A stretch of 64,000 nucleotides of DNA from Rallus limicola (GCA_022605955.1 JAKCOZ010000007.1:17776001-17840000); one strand, 5' to 3'. Shown: positions 49,626 to 62,185, counted from the first letter of the stretch. Notes: generated by a model from the letters alone, not told the origin. A program made the numbers and translations.

Positions 49626-52600
49626 TGTCTTCCCCCCAAACCCCTCCAAAATTCTTACTTCTAGATAGAATTAGGAAGCTAATATATCCTGGAAAAGGTG
49701 GTTTTCCTGCTAAAAGGAAAAAAAAAATTCCAACAACAACAACAAAACAGGAGAAAATGGTTTCCAAAGGTAGGGGAATGAGTTTGCACACAGAGCTTTT
49801 GTTCTTGTCTGTTTTGCAACCCAGGCCTTTTGCGGGCCCATGCGAGTTCAACTCTTGTATTTGAAGCCTAATGCTGAATCCATTACAGGGCTCTGGTGAG
49901 CCTGCAATGAATTCTAGTCATTCCTAGGAGGATGCTCATGGCTCAGTTAACAAGGTTGAAGTTGCCTGGCCCCAGGCTACATCTCCTATTTTGGGGGGGA
50001 AATAGTACAAAGGTTGAAATCACTTTTTTTCCTTTGCCTGTCTCTTAACTTTTCATCAGGGATGCATCATTTTTGCTGTGCTATTAAAATATTTACAAAA
50101 TTGTTAGGGAACAGAAGAACCATTCAGACAAAATATTCATAATCTTCCCCCATAGATTCTGTATCCCAAACTGCTTCTAACAGTGCATTAATTAATTAAA
50201 GTATCTTTCCTATTGTTTATTTTAAAGTATCTGTCGTTGCTGGAGTGCATCTGCTGTTGAAATGGTAACTCGGGGAAAAAAAAAAGAAAGCATTCAATTA
50301 TACAATATGGGTATTGTTTTAAAATTAAAAATAGAGAAAGAAACTGCACTTCAGCACTCCTGAGAATCAGTCCAAGTGCTATAATTTGGATACCCAGACT
50401 AGACAGTGTCTCTTCCCATCTAAGATAAATGAAGATCTTGGGTCTGTCAAGCTTTCTGCATTTAGATTTTAGAAACAGTGTTACTTATGCTTGATCATGG
50501 ACCCTGCTCCTTGTTTAGATAAAAGCAAAACTATTTGTTGGAACAGGATAAGAAAACAGCCTAAGTATTGCAAAAAAATATATGTATGTTGCATACTTTC
50601 ATGTGGAAAATCTGGTCTGGCAAGCACACTGTGTTTGGTAATTGAATGCAGGAAGCAGCAAATATGGTTAATGGCTTACTAGTGTTCAGGAAAGCTGCAT
50701 GGAAAAAAAAAGGTGTGCATTGTTCCCAGAGGTGATGAATGTCTTTTGCTTGAGTGATTTTTTCACTGCAAATGTAAGTGCAGGTCAGCTGAAGCTATTT
50801 GTAAGTTTGTGATAAGCTTGTTGAATTTGTTTGACCAAAAAAACCCATAGATACAAATTTAAAAAGTAACGAAAGTCAGGGAAAAGTTTTTCAGCTTTTT
50901 CATTATTTTACATTTCCCAAGAAAATGTTGACCATCTAGGTATCATCCAAACCAACTAATTTTTCCATTTTAAATGTAGCCAGGTAGCCGAATTATCAGT
51001 TCTTTCACATTGCTTTAAGTGATCCCCATCTGGTAGCACCTGATCTTTGCCAGGAAGGAAGACTGAGAAGACTGTAAATTCTCTGGTCCTCATTTTGCAG
51101 CAGAGGTCACTCGTTACTTGACACTCAGTTGTTTTCACACTCAGAAGCATTGGATTCCCAAATTGTCAACAGCAAGAACAAAGTCATTCTCATTAATTTT
51201 AATGGGAATTTTAAACATGCTAAGGTTTTAAAATAGATCCCTTTAAGACATCTTTAACTGTTCCCTGTTGGAAAAGTTTATTTCTTGCCAAGCAAATAAC
51301 TTTTCAGTATTTTTCAGATGGACAGATAAATCCAGTTCATGTTGATTAGTTTCCTAATGTTTTGCAAAGGCTCTTTGCATTGTCTGCCACTGAAGGTGCA
51401 GCAGGTGGGACAGAAGGGTGTTACAAATGGGAATAACATCAGAGCTAGGAAAGAACTGCTCTTCAAGAAGCACTTTGTACCTTGAAGCATTATTTTCTGA
51501 GAAAGTGTGAGTCTTGAAAGTGTCACAACTTAGAACTGTGGAAGTGACAGAAGCAAAACTTAGAAGAAATAGATATGATGACTAGACTGAATGCTTTTGT
51601 AAGCTGCTGTAGAAAAAAATGCCAAGATATTCTTACCTGGTAAGTGGATGTGATAGACATATAATGCCATTTTGATATGCCTTTTTAGAAGATCTAGAGT
51701 TGGGAAAGCTTAACTCACTAAATCTCTTCTGATGAAAAAACCTCTCAGCTGGCTGTTCTCTTGCTGCAGAAAGGTTAAGAAAACCTGGTTCTGTATCTTC
51801 TAGTAAAATGTCAATTTGCCTTAGAATGTTTTTTCACGTTCTCATTGTTTTTTAAAAATACCAAACCTGCATTCTCCTACTTCCTACAGTCTCCCCCATA
51901 TTTTTGTTGTCAATTATCTAATCACTACCAGTGCTGGAGTCTTTGTGCAAGCAAGCAGTTGTTGCAAGTCTTGGATTCACAACTTGGCTCTTTCTGGACA
52001 CAGATACTGCTTGAAAAGTGTCTGAGTTCTAGGAGGAGTTTCAAATGTACTCAACTTTCACCAGAAGCTGCAAACATGGAAGTCAGCAGTGGAATTCCCA
52101 GGAAAAGGTGGTGTCTGTAAAACCAACCCAAAGTAAGTGTTCTTTTGAAATCTGCCTTCCTGATGTCCAATCCCATAATAACAAATCTTGAAAACAAGAG
52201 CACAGGGGAGATATGAAGAATGTGTAGTTAGAAGCAGTATACAACACTCTCTTCCTTAGCAAACTATTTCTAGAAACACACACAGCTGAAAGGTCAAGCG
52301 GTTCAGAAGTCCACTAGTTACAAGCCTTTGAGAAAGAAAATTAATTTAACTCTGTAGAAGCATATTCATGGAGTGAGCAAAGGTAAAAGGAAAGAAATGA
52401 CAACCTATCACACTTCTGTTGCGGAAGGGTGATCACAACAACGTTGTCTCAACATGGCACGTCTGCACAATCAGACTGGCCAGTCTGCAAACCCTCTAAA
52501 GATGTACCACAGCTGCAAAATTCTTAAAACATATTTTAGAAGTAATGCTTGAATAAAGCAGACAAGTAATTTTAAGAAAGAGATTACTTTTTGCATTATG

Positions 52601-55477
52601 TGTCTGCAAAGTATTGTGGTCATTGAAAGTAACTTCTCAAATTTATCAGGGATAGAGCTTTTATTCACTATTAGTTAAATAAAAATAAATGTCTCAAATG
52701 TTGGCTAAAGGACTGAGAATAATATACTTGTATTTTCATTAGTGTAGCTAGCTCTGTGCTGGTCACTGTGGAATATTAAGTATTGGAAATCAATAAAAGT
52801 AGCTGTATATATGTATAGTATGCTTTAAGAGTAATTACTGATACCTAACTCCTTTGCATGTCTGCATTCACTTCAGCAAATAATGCTGGTTTTAATGTTG
52901 ATAAAAGTGTAGTATGAACTGGCTGACTTAATTAAAAGTGTTTGGATGGAAAAGCTTAGTACTGTATGATGTTTTATCCAGGCTTAAAGCAGGTTCCATG
53001 GTATTTTGCGCCAGGTCCTTGTAAAGCCCTAAAACCTGTGCTGCCACTTAAGGCAGGGGAAGAGGTACGTCAGATTTTCAAGGACCCACACATCTTAATG
53101 TGAGGACAAAACCGTCTGCTACCATACAGGAAAGCTGTGGGGATCTGGCCATGGCGGGGGCTTCTGTTCCCCAAGTACCTGGTGAGGTGACAGGCCACCC
53201 CTCCACCTGCCACTGCCTCCCAAGAAGGCTGCCTGGTCCTTCCCTGAGCCAACTAGGTCATTTAGGAGAAGTTGTGTCGCTACTACCTGTGAGGATGATG
53301 TAAGCTGACGAATGAAATATTCAATCTGACCTGCCCTGCTGAGGAGCCCTGGGCCACCCCTGATTTTCTCTTGTTGTCCTCGTGTGTGTTCCCTCTTGTC
53401 ACAGCATGCAGCTGCTTCACAAGAACCAATATATTTTCCCTTCCAGGAAGATATTTTTAGGGAGCTGAGGCACATCAGGGTGTGCTGAAATGGTGCACAG
53501 TGGAATTTCACTGGTTTAAAACTTAAGACACACTCAAACAGATTTAGAGTCACTGTTACAAGTCCTCACCTTGACCTAAAGCACTCACAAAAACTAATAG
53601 AGGCAGGAAGCAAACCTTGAGCTCCCCAAATTTAGAGAGAGATGGGCAAAACCACACTGCTGAGTATCTATCATAAAAAAGTGTATGGCAAATATTCATG
53701 CTGAGATTTTTGTCGAGTGTGACAGTTTTGGTTGGTGAACACTAATGGTATCTACCTGATTTTACTGTTGCATTTTCAAAATGAAATATTTTAATGTTTC
53801 CCTGAAAAGTGTGAATGATTTTTTAATCTGAAAAACGTATTTCAGTTTAGTTTTTACAAAACTATGTAGCACAAACTCAGCGAGTTATTTCCCTTATGCA
53901 TTAAGTGAAATATATTGGAAATAATAATGGTCAGCACTTTGGACACCTTATACAGGGAAAAAAATGTCAAGGAAAACACAATCGTTTACTTTCTTTTCAG
54001 TTGATAAAGGAATGTTCTTCCAGATTATGTTTTTAAATTATTCCCTATCTAGGGTGCTTTAGACTAATGTATGCCTTTATTAAATTATGCAGTTCAATCA
54101 TTTTCTTTGGCATTAGATCAGACGCAGTTCCTGTAAGTTTGGGTATGAAGTACTTTTGCAGTTGATCTGTCTAGTCTTCCAGTGTGCCAGAATGTACAAC
54201 AAAATGGGCTTCTACCAGGTTGCCTCAGGCTACTGTTGTAGAAACTGTGTGCCCACTGACTCAACAACACTGTATATTTTAAAAAGAAATAGACAAAAAT
54301 TTAAAAGACCAGAAATTAGTAGTCACGGTTATACTGAAGGAAAATAGTTCACTTAAATTTGAGTAAAAAATTATTTAAAGTAATTCTCTGAAACAATAGT
54401 GAAAGAACAAGGAAGTATGTAGGATGTAGGAAGAGGGGAACGCTGGCTAAATGAGGAATCACAGAACTGGATGCTGTCCAAAGGCTTTTGTGCTGAAGTC
54501 CTACAGAGCATCTTGTTCCGAGTAGTCTCCAAACCAAGAAATGATCCAATCTGATGGATTTAACTCTCCTGGAATTATCCTTTGGATGCAGACTCGAAGT
54601 GGGGTACCATTTCTGCACACATCCAATTTCTCAAAATCAAGGTGTTGATTTCCTTCCACAGGAAGGTAGCACCAAAGATATATGGTGTTGACCAAAATTT
54701 CTGCCATAAATTGCTTCTCCATTTTTAAAAAACTTTGGAACTAAGTTGCAATTTTCACAGTAAATCCCTGTCCTTACATAGGGACATAGGTTACAATGTC
54801 TGCTTATTCTTTCAGTCCCATTCAGACTTTACCAGAGGATGAATTATTTGGTTTCTGCTTAGGAAAAGAGGGAATTTTGCTTTCCAGGCAGCTTTTGTCC
54901 AAAGTTGCTTGAATTTGAATAGCTATTCATCAGGATTTGAGAAAGCTTCTTCATTGCTAACTATCTGCTAAAAGTATTCTCTGGACATGTTCACTTTATT
55001 TCAGCTCTACCTGAAGGCTATGAAGCTGGAAAAGGGTTTTCAGAAAACAAAGTTGCACTTAGATACAAGACATTTACAGCTATACTAAATAGTCACAGCT
55101 GACATTAAACAGCCAGTAGATCCATCCCGGCAGAACCTTTGTGGCAACTGCTTTGTCCTGGATCTCTGCAGAGGTGTCCAGCTCAAACCTCATGTACGAC
55201 TTCTTAAAAACTTAGGAACTCCTCCCCACGCACAAACTAACTCCTTTGCCAGAGATTTTTAAGGAAGAATATGAAGCATCAGGCTGTACTCTACTGCAAA
55301 ACAAGAGCTCCCACACCTCCTTCCTTCCCGAACAATCACCGCAGTCTTTAAACAAAAGATTAGAGTAAAATGCGGTATTTTATGGCGCTATTCGCCACAG
55401 CCACAAGAGGGGGTTTGAAGAACATGATCTGCTTCGCACTTTCAGCCCAAGTCTTTTTCTTTAGCACATGATATGTT
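49626..55477. other. Unique non-coding sequence
   Basis: No gene or classifiable transposon was recognised. A short (AAC)n run lies at 49,731-49,744. A somewhat GC-richer segment at 53,100-53,440 keeps a 144-codon minus-strand frame open (53,119-53,553) with no recognisable domain. A CTCF-like but imperfect motif (CCACAAGAGGGGG) lies at 55,401-55,413. Confidence 0.5.
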
Positions 55478-55494
55478 AGTTGTATCATGAAACC

Positions 55495-55601
55495 AGTCAT
55501 TTCCTGAAATGACTGAAATTTTCAGTCATTTTGCAAAATGACTCCTTCACTCAGTCATTTCGTAAAATGACTAAAAGTTTCACACGTTCTACGAAATGAC
55601 T
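55495..55601 (+). repeat. Left inverted-end array: 20-bp palindromes in 29-bp phase
   Basis: Four units start at 55,495, 55,524, 55,553 and 55,582, exactly 29 bp apart. Each holds a ~20-bp near-palindrome (agtcattt-NNNN-aaatgact) followed by a 9-bp spacer (gaaattttc, ccttcactc, aaaagtttc). Unit 2, agtcattttgcaaaatgact, is a perfect 20-bp palindrome. Unit 4 keeps only its right half. Dyad sites at fixed spacing suggest cooperative binding of a transposase dimer, which is inference. Confidence 0.9.
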
Positions 55602-55720
55602 GACGTGCTGGATATTCTGCTAGACTATTTGACTGTTTATTTCACTCGGTAACAGGCATATTGTGAAAAAGGGGGTTATTGGATAAGGATTCTTTGCTTG
55701 TTCTGCAGTGACTGAAGGAG

Positions 55721-56850
55721 ATGGCTCTGGATTTTGAAAGTAGCTTCAGAAAAGAACTTTACAAAAGTATGAGAAGTGCCCAAAGTGCATGTTACCAAGG
55801 GAAGAATACTGTGCAACTATTGCTGAGATCAAAAAGGCAAGCCAGTAACCCAAATCAAAGTCAAGACATGATACTACCTGCTCACAGAGTAGGTTTTAAT
55901 GAACACTCTTGTTTTTTCTTTTTTCTTTCTGCTGTCATCATAGTTTGTCTTTCCTTTGGTTATAGAATTGCCAGTTACTTCTTTTATTTCTTCTATGATC
56001 ATAGGTACAGCATTCTATGGTCTGGTGACAATGAGAAGCTAAGCAGGAAATGCCTGACTAAAGGAGCATCTCCAGTACACCATGTGAGCATGGGAGATAG
56101 GTATAGTATTATCAGTAAAGCACATGTTGCTACAGGCTGTGATGGTCACGGTCAAGTCATAAAGTATTTATTGTCTAAATATGCAAACATCACAAATGAG
56201 TCAGTCTGTTGAGCTCTTCATATGTTTCTGTCTTGGGTGCCAGAAGAAGAGAAAGAGGTCCTTGACTAATGGCATTGGTGTAAAACTGAATGTAAGCGAT
56301 GAATAATCATCACGAGGGCAAGTTGGACTCATTGATATGCAGGCTTGGTCTCAAGGCAACTTCAAGGGTATAATTAAGTATCAAGACCACCTCACCAAAT
56401 TTAGTGTTCTCTGAGACCTTACTTCAGAGGGAGCACCAGGGATGCCTTTTAGCTTTTTGTTATTCTTCTGCTTGGTACCATACCCCTGCTGTGTTGCAGA
56501 ATGACAAAGGAACCAAATTTACTGCTGAAGTCAGACAAGAACTGAAGCTTCTGTGGCCTCTGCTTAGCTTGCTGTATGGAAAAGCAAGAGATCCACAAAG
56601 CCTGGAGTGTCCCAAAGAGGATGTTAAGCAAAAGCTCTTAGCATGGATGGCAGACAATAATTTGTGGAACAAGACTGTTGGGATTTACTTTGCCCAGTTC
56701 TCAAAAGCACCAGCCCTCAATCTGGAATAAACTGCACATTGTATGCTGCTTGGTTCAGTACCAATCCCAAATATGGGGTTAGCCAACCTCTCTTTCATCA
56801 GAGATCATCAACCACAACTGCAGTCAGCACAATCTGCTTTCATTGCTCAG
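55721..56850 (+). pseudogene. Integrase-like transposase relic (KRBA2/SCAND3-related)
   Basis: The domains are in order, but across several frames. Near 55,792 the sequence reads LPREEYCATIAEIKKAS (N-terminal helical region, shifted from the frame that starts at 55,721). At ~56,005-56,205 it reads RYSILWSGDNEKL and then AHVATGCDGHG with SKYANIT, resembling the histidine half of an integrase H2C2 zinc-binding domain. CLGC at 56,229-56,240 gives the cysteine half. GLIDMQ holds the first core aspartate (codon 56,334-56,336), followed by YQDHLTKFSVL. QNDKGTKFTAEV holds the second (56,503-56,505). The third acidic position falls in PQSLECPKEDV, where the expected G-x-V-E pattern is lost. LAWMADNN follows. 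Stops occur at 56,304 and 56,412, with frameshifts near 55,790, 56,210 and 56,412-56,490. A T-rich segment at ~55,900-55,995 interrupts the frame. It is not functional. The similarity is recalled from the family, not computed. Confidence 0.72.
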
Positions 56851-57291
56851 CCCTCTTTCTAATGCCTCTGTTGCATCAACGTATCCAGAAGACACAGTCA
56901 CACAGTGATAGGCAACCAAACTGAAATTACTGCTCAACTAAAGGATAAACCTGTTCCTACATCCCAAGCTCTGTCAGGATTCATCCAGACCCACTAAATT
57001 CCCCACCCACTGATAACCTTGAGTTAATTTTCCCTTCATTCTAAGGCGTCATCCCAACCACCCCCTCCAAAATCCAGCCCCACGTGCTGCCCCCTGTCTA
57101 AGTGACTGTATAATATGCGTATTTCAGAAATAAATGTAGAGGATTGTAAGTCCATAAGTAAGTAAATTATAAAAATAGTCCTCCATGTGACTTTTTAAAT
57201 TAATGAAAGTAACAAGGTACTAGGCATTTTATGTGGTGCCTCCCTAACAGTTCCACTAACTTCACTAAAGGCATGAAACTTTCTCTTACCT

Positions 57292-57379
57292 CACAGAATG
57301 ACTGAATGAAACAGCCATTTTGTGAAGTGGCTGAAAATCTTAATCGTTTCCTGGAATGACTGTTTTTCAAAATATGACT
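57292..57379 (-). repeat. Right inverted-end array matching the left array
   Basis: Read on the minus strand the units end at plus-strand positions 57,361, 57,332 and 57,303, again 29 bp apart. They align with left units 1-3: 'agtcattccaggaaacgatt' then 'aagattttc', 'agccacttcacaaaatggct' then 'gtttcattc', and 'agtcattctgtg'. Even the spacers match the left side (aagattttc with gaaattttc, gtttcattc with ccttcactc). An extra partial unit, agtcatattttgaaaaac, lies outermost and ends at 57,379. The right side has decayed more than the left. Confidence 0.85.
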
Positions 57380-60300
57380 GTATCATATACAACTCTGGAG
57401 TCACCCATTACGTTTCGAGTAACATACGCTTCCCAGGAAGGTACATGGAACAGAAATATTTCCCATAGCTTCATTTTATGCTGTGCTGAGAGAGGAGAAA
57501 AGGAAAAGAATCATGTGATTTAAACCCATTAAGACATTTTGTGCTGTACCAAGCGAAAATTATTCTCTAATGATACAATATAACATATCCTAAATTGGAT
57601 TATAATATACAGCCTCCCTTGCAGTATATATTTAAGTATAAGTTGCCTTTCTGGAAGGCACTGCGTGATTTCGCTGCAGTGACATAGTTCAGAATAAAAT
57701 AAATCATCCAAGTTGGGGAGAGTTTTTTCATGCAGTCCTATGTCTCCTGAAAGAATAGCTTTGATGCATGCTTTTCCTGTGCACTCCATCATAGGAGTGT
57801 AAATAACAGTTCCTTCACCTCTGTCTTTGTCCCCCACACTCCCACCTTGTTGTTTTCTTGAAGTGTCTTATGGGTCAGATGTGAATCTCATAGCTGCAGC
57901 CTATTCAACCTGTGCATTAACATCCCCTTTCCATGCCATTTACCTTTCTTCTGCACATTTTTTTTAGTTCTTTTGCTTTTGTATTAAATAACAATTCTGT
58001 AATTAAGAATGCTGACAGCTCATAGCCCCATTTTTTCTGGTTTTCTTGCTCCTTTTTAGAAAACTTAATTGCTGCCTTTTTAACTTCCAGGTTAGAGCAG
58101 CAGGGCACAGGAGTGCAGTTCATCAAAGCCATTGTATAGATGCTGATGCATAAGTTGCCTGGCATGGGATACCACAGAGTAACAAAGGTTCATTATTTCA
58201 TTTGTATTTGACACATGACCTTGAAAAATGTAAATGTTGTATCTATGGCAATTTGACAGTTCGCCCCTTTCTCCTTCTCTTTTTCATCTATTGTAAATTT
58301 TCCATCCCCAAGGAAAAAGAAACAAAACCAAAACAGATACAAGTTATCTGAATTTAATTGCAACTTAAAGATGATACTCCAAAATCTTATAAACCAAGAA
58401 AACAGGTCTGAGAGAAAAGAACTCACGTTCTGTTAGAAAAAGATTTAAAAAAACCCACATTGAACTAGAATATTCAAAAATACCTAAGGATTGTAACACC
58501 TTAATTTTTGGCTGTCCATCTGGAGGTCTTCTTAAAGGGCCAGATCTAGAGTTACTGTGTATCCCCTTCACTCTGTACATAGATCCCTTGCAGATGTCTG
58601 TCTGAGAAGCACTCAGATTGTGGCACCCAAGATAATTAGTCACTTTTGAAAATTTTTGCCTTAGGCAAATGCTTCAAAACCAACTCTCCCATCTCCATTA
58701 ATATTTGCTGAGTGGATCTGTGTTCAGAAGGGTGTTCTCGGGAAGCGAACATGGTATGTGGCTTTGCACGGGTATTTGAATTAGAACGTTTGGTGGCCTT
58801 TTGAAGCTCTTAAGGAGTCATTCTATGAGAAAGCAGTTATGGTGATAACAGCTACTAGGCAATAGGAGCAATAAACAGATTGTGAGCCGCCCATTGGCTG
58901 CAGGATGCTTCCACAAACTGTTTGCAGATTAATGTTTATTGACAACTAAATTTTCAAAGCTTTGAGTCTTTCAGTGACTTATTTTGAAACAAAAGAAGCA
59001 GCTAAATATGTCCAACTGTTTGGAAGAAATTTAACATTGTTAGTTGCTTAGTTGAGCAGAAATTTCAAGTATGAGAACGTATGACTGGCTTACACCAGTT
59101 CCATTCTGAATTTCCTGTCTTGCTGAGGATCTGTCAGGAAACCATAATGCTTTTGCATGTGAAAGATAGGTATGTCAGCTTATTCACAAAACTGTGGGAA
59201 GGAGAGTTGTAGATGAAAAATCAGCTTGTATATTCAACACAATGAGTCATAAAATACCTTTAAATGTCATAAAATAGAAAACATCTTCAAAAAAGGATAA
59301 AGTGTTTGAACCCAGAGTTTTTTATTCTTCCAGCCAGAAGACTGAGCAGCAAGAGATAGAAAGGATAAAGAGTAATTGACATACTGTTTGGACTAAGTTT
59401 ATCCATATTGCAAAGTGGGCACTGGAAGAAAAAGCAGCAATGCTTTGTTCCCCATTCCTTGTAGTACATGAACTCTGCCATGAAGGGGCTGTAGTCCCAG
59501 CTGTGTACCTTACTGATTTCCTGCCATCACACTCCCCTGTCATCTGAGAATCTTCTTTTCCAGGCTGAGTTGGGCCTTATGTCTCACCAGTTAGTGCACT
59601 TTCTATTTTTTACAGATAATTAGCACCTTAACACCCCAACTGTTGCTTCTGCACTATATCCATCCTTGGAAAATACTTCGATTCATTGCAACAGACGGTC
59701 ATAGAGGACTTGATGAAGAGAACGTGCCAGATTAGGGATAAATTTGAAATGATGGTAGCCAAGAATAAAGTAATTATTGTTGACTGAGTCCAAGCAATCT
59801 AGACAACCTAGACATCTTACATATGACCTTGTTGTAAGGAACTAAATGGAACGGGGCTAGGGAGGTGTGTCTGTGTGTGACTAATTGATTTAATCCTGCC
59901 GAACTCTTTAATTTTTGAATTGAGTCTGAGAGGTTAGCAAGCAATCCTTTAATTTCATTAGCCAGGCACTGTGAATGCTGGATAAAGCCAGTTTATTTAC
60001 TGCTTACATCTAAAACATTTTTTTCTTCAGATATCTGGATATTTTCCTCCACAACAGCAATGCATTTTTCATTACAACTTGCTATTTCATACTGGTCATT
60101 ACTTCTCTGCCTAAGGTTAGGCTGATGTGCAATTTCAATGTACAACCCTTAGACTGGTTTCATCTGATGCTTCTTGACCTTGTGACATTTTTACTGGGTG
60201 GTGAGGGAATTCGCAAATTAACATTGTTTGTATCTGAAGGGATAGGCCCTTCAGTTGATGCCATTTGTTTCTGGTTTTTTTGTGGGGTTTTTTTGTTTGT

Positions 60301-62165
60301 TTGTTTTTGTGAGTATGAGTCCAAAAGCCCTAAACATTTACAATAGTGTGGAATTAAATGTATATTGCTTGCACTTATTACTTGTAACACAGGAATAACC
60401 AGAGGTCATATGTTGCATTTTGTTGTTGCTACTGTAGAAACATCTACAATGAGCATGGGAAATATCCTGAAGACATTATTAAGAGATACACTCAGAAAAT
60501 GGTGTTTTGTTCTATGGGAAATTCTGTTTCAACAGGTAAAAAAGAATTTGGTCAGCAGGCTTTCATAATAATGTAATAAGAGCTAATGTCTCACTGAGAA
60601 AATAGGATTTTTTCACAGATGAAAATAGTCTGAACTTAATGATTTGACTGATCCCATAAATTTTTTATTCACTGGTTATCAGGTTTGTGAGGATTCTTTA
60701 CAAACTTTGATCTCCCTATAAAATAATGTGCCTGTCTTTTAATATCTTTTTCTCTCCTCTCTTTGTCTTTTTTTTAAATATTATTATTATTTTGGTAGGG
60801 ACTCCTTAATTTTCTGTTTCAAATTGTCTTTATTTCACTCAGTATCTACCTTCTACAAGCATTATTACAGCAATTGGTCCATGTCAGTGACTCGCAGATT
60901 GCTCTCTTCTCCATGCCTTGGTTATCCCTTTCTTGTTAGTGTATTTCCAAAGTTACTGTGTCTGTTTAGCCTCACTCAGGTACCTTCCTTCTTTCTCTTG
61001 TCACCATCGAAAATATCAAAGTACTTCCCATTTTGTAGGCCTGGTTTTGAGCTGGACCTTACAGCTGCATAGATTTATTCTGCAAAACATCTTCAAGCTA
61101 CATCCTTTTTTGTCCATCACAAATGGGCACATACCGTATTCTTGTCCAGATCCTTATGTAGTAACTGCAAAATCTTTTCGCTTCCTCACTGGTAGCTGCC
61201 AGTTGGGCCTGCCATGTCCTTTTAGAGCCCTGCTGCAATGAATTGTCACACCAATTTGCCCTTCCCATCCCTCTCTCTCCACTGTCCATGAATGATCTAT
61301 TTTTCATGTTAAGCATTAGCTTTTTCATTTACTTTCACACTCTCTCACGCACTGTAAGCATGGCTTAAGAAGAGTGAGCCCTGAAACACCAATGTTTGAC
61401 ACAGTCCTCCTTAGACTTTTTGCATGATTTTGTGATAATGAGGTGTAAAATCCACCTCCAACCTCTCCATGGTACATCCATCACCGCTACATTTCATGTT
61501 CATGCATTATTTTGTTTTTTTGCCATGTTATGCTTACCTTGGAGGGATTTTTGACTTCTGGAAACTTTCCTCTTTCACTTAATCTGCTGTGAGCTATGAG
61601 GCATAAAACCCAAATACTGCCCAATGCCACTGAGACCATCTCCTGCCACACCATGCTGCCTCCCCTTGCCTGGACATTGTCAGCCTACCCACAGCCTCTG
61701 TTATTGCAGGTAGGCTGGGAGGCCTTCAAGGGGAGACATTTTTCTCTGTGTTCTCCAAGCCCCATGGGATTCTCATCTGTGATCTGGAGTTCTAGAAGCT
61801 GTTGTAAAACAGGTAGTCCTGAAAGCTGAAGAGCTGCCCCAACTTCGGTGGTATGTTAAGGATGGATTGTCACCCTTGACAATACCATTAGGCAAAGTAT
61901 GGGAATTTCTGTTTGCCTGGCTCTGCTTGGCCAGCCGTTGCTGCCTCTATGTTTGAAATTCCCCCACTGAAGACAATTAACTTTCTCTCTTCAAACATGA
62001 AGGTAGAACAAACCCTGAGTAACTTGTGCAGATTTTAAAGGAGAGCAACGAAGAATACCTTGAAGAATACCTCAAGGCCCTTTTTCAAAAGGACAGAAGC
62101 CCACATACACCTGCAGATAAGTTACATGTGCAGGTAAGTGGTATGTTTTCTGAAAATTCAACTTT

Positions 62166-62185
62166 AAAAAAAAAAAAAAAAAAAA
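62166..62185 (+). repeat. Poly(A) tract
   Basis: A run of 20 A without a recognisable retroposed body upstream. Simple repeat only. Confidence 0.85.

Larger units (their letters stand above)
55478..57394 (+). mobile_element. Decayed DNA transposon with KRBA2/SCAND3-type integrase-like transposase
   Basis: About 1.9 kb bounded by inverted ends. 'agttgtatcatgaaac' at 55,478 matches the reverse complement of the right end, 'agttgtatatgatac' ending at 57,394. Inside each end is a 29-bp-phased series of near-palindromes. Between them lies a disrupted gene for an integrase-core transposase. The inverted ends plus an internal integrase relic, with no LTR and no reverse transcriptase, indicate a cut-and-paste-type DNA element. 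Family assignment (Ginger-like or another integrase-derived group) is undecided. The target-site duplication is not clear: 'tatcatga' at the left and 'tatcatat' at the right could be one, or could be part of the inverted ends. Unrecognised AT-rich tails separate the gene from the right end. Confidence 0.7.

Noticed and set aside
53119..53553. 144-codon minus-strand frame in a GC-rich patch
   Set aside because: Low-complexity, G/S/R-rich and overlapping another frame. No domain and few CpG, so neither a gene nor a CpG island is supported.
55478..57394. Reading the integrase relic as an endogenous retrovirus
   Set aside because: No LTRs, gag, protease or reverse transcriptase are present. The ends are inverted, phased palindrome arrays, and the core resembles the KRBA2/SCAND3 integrase lineage.
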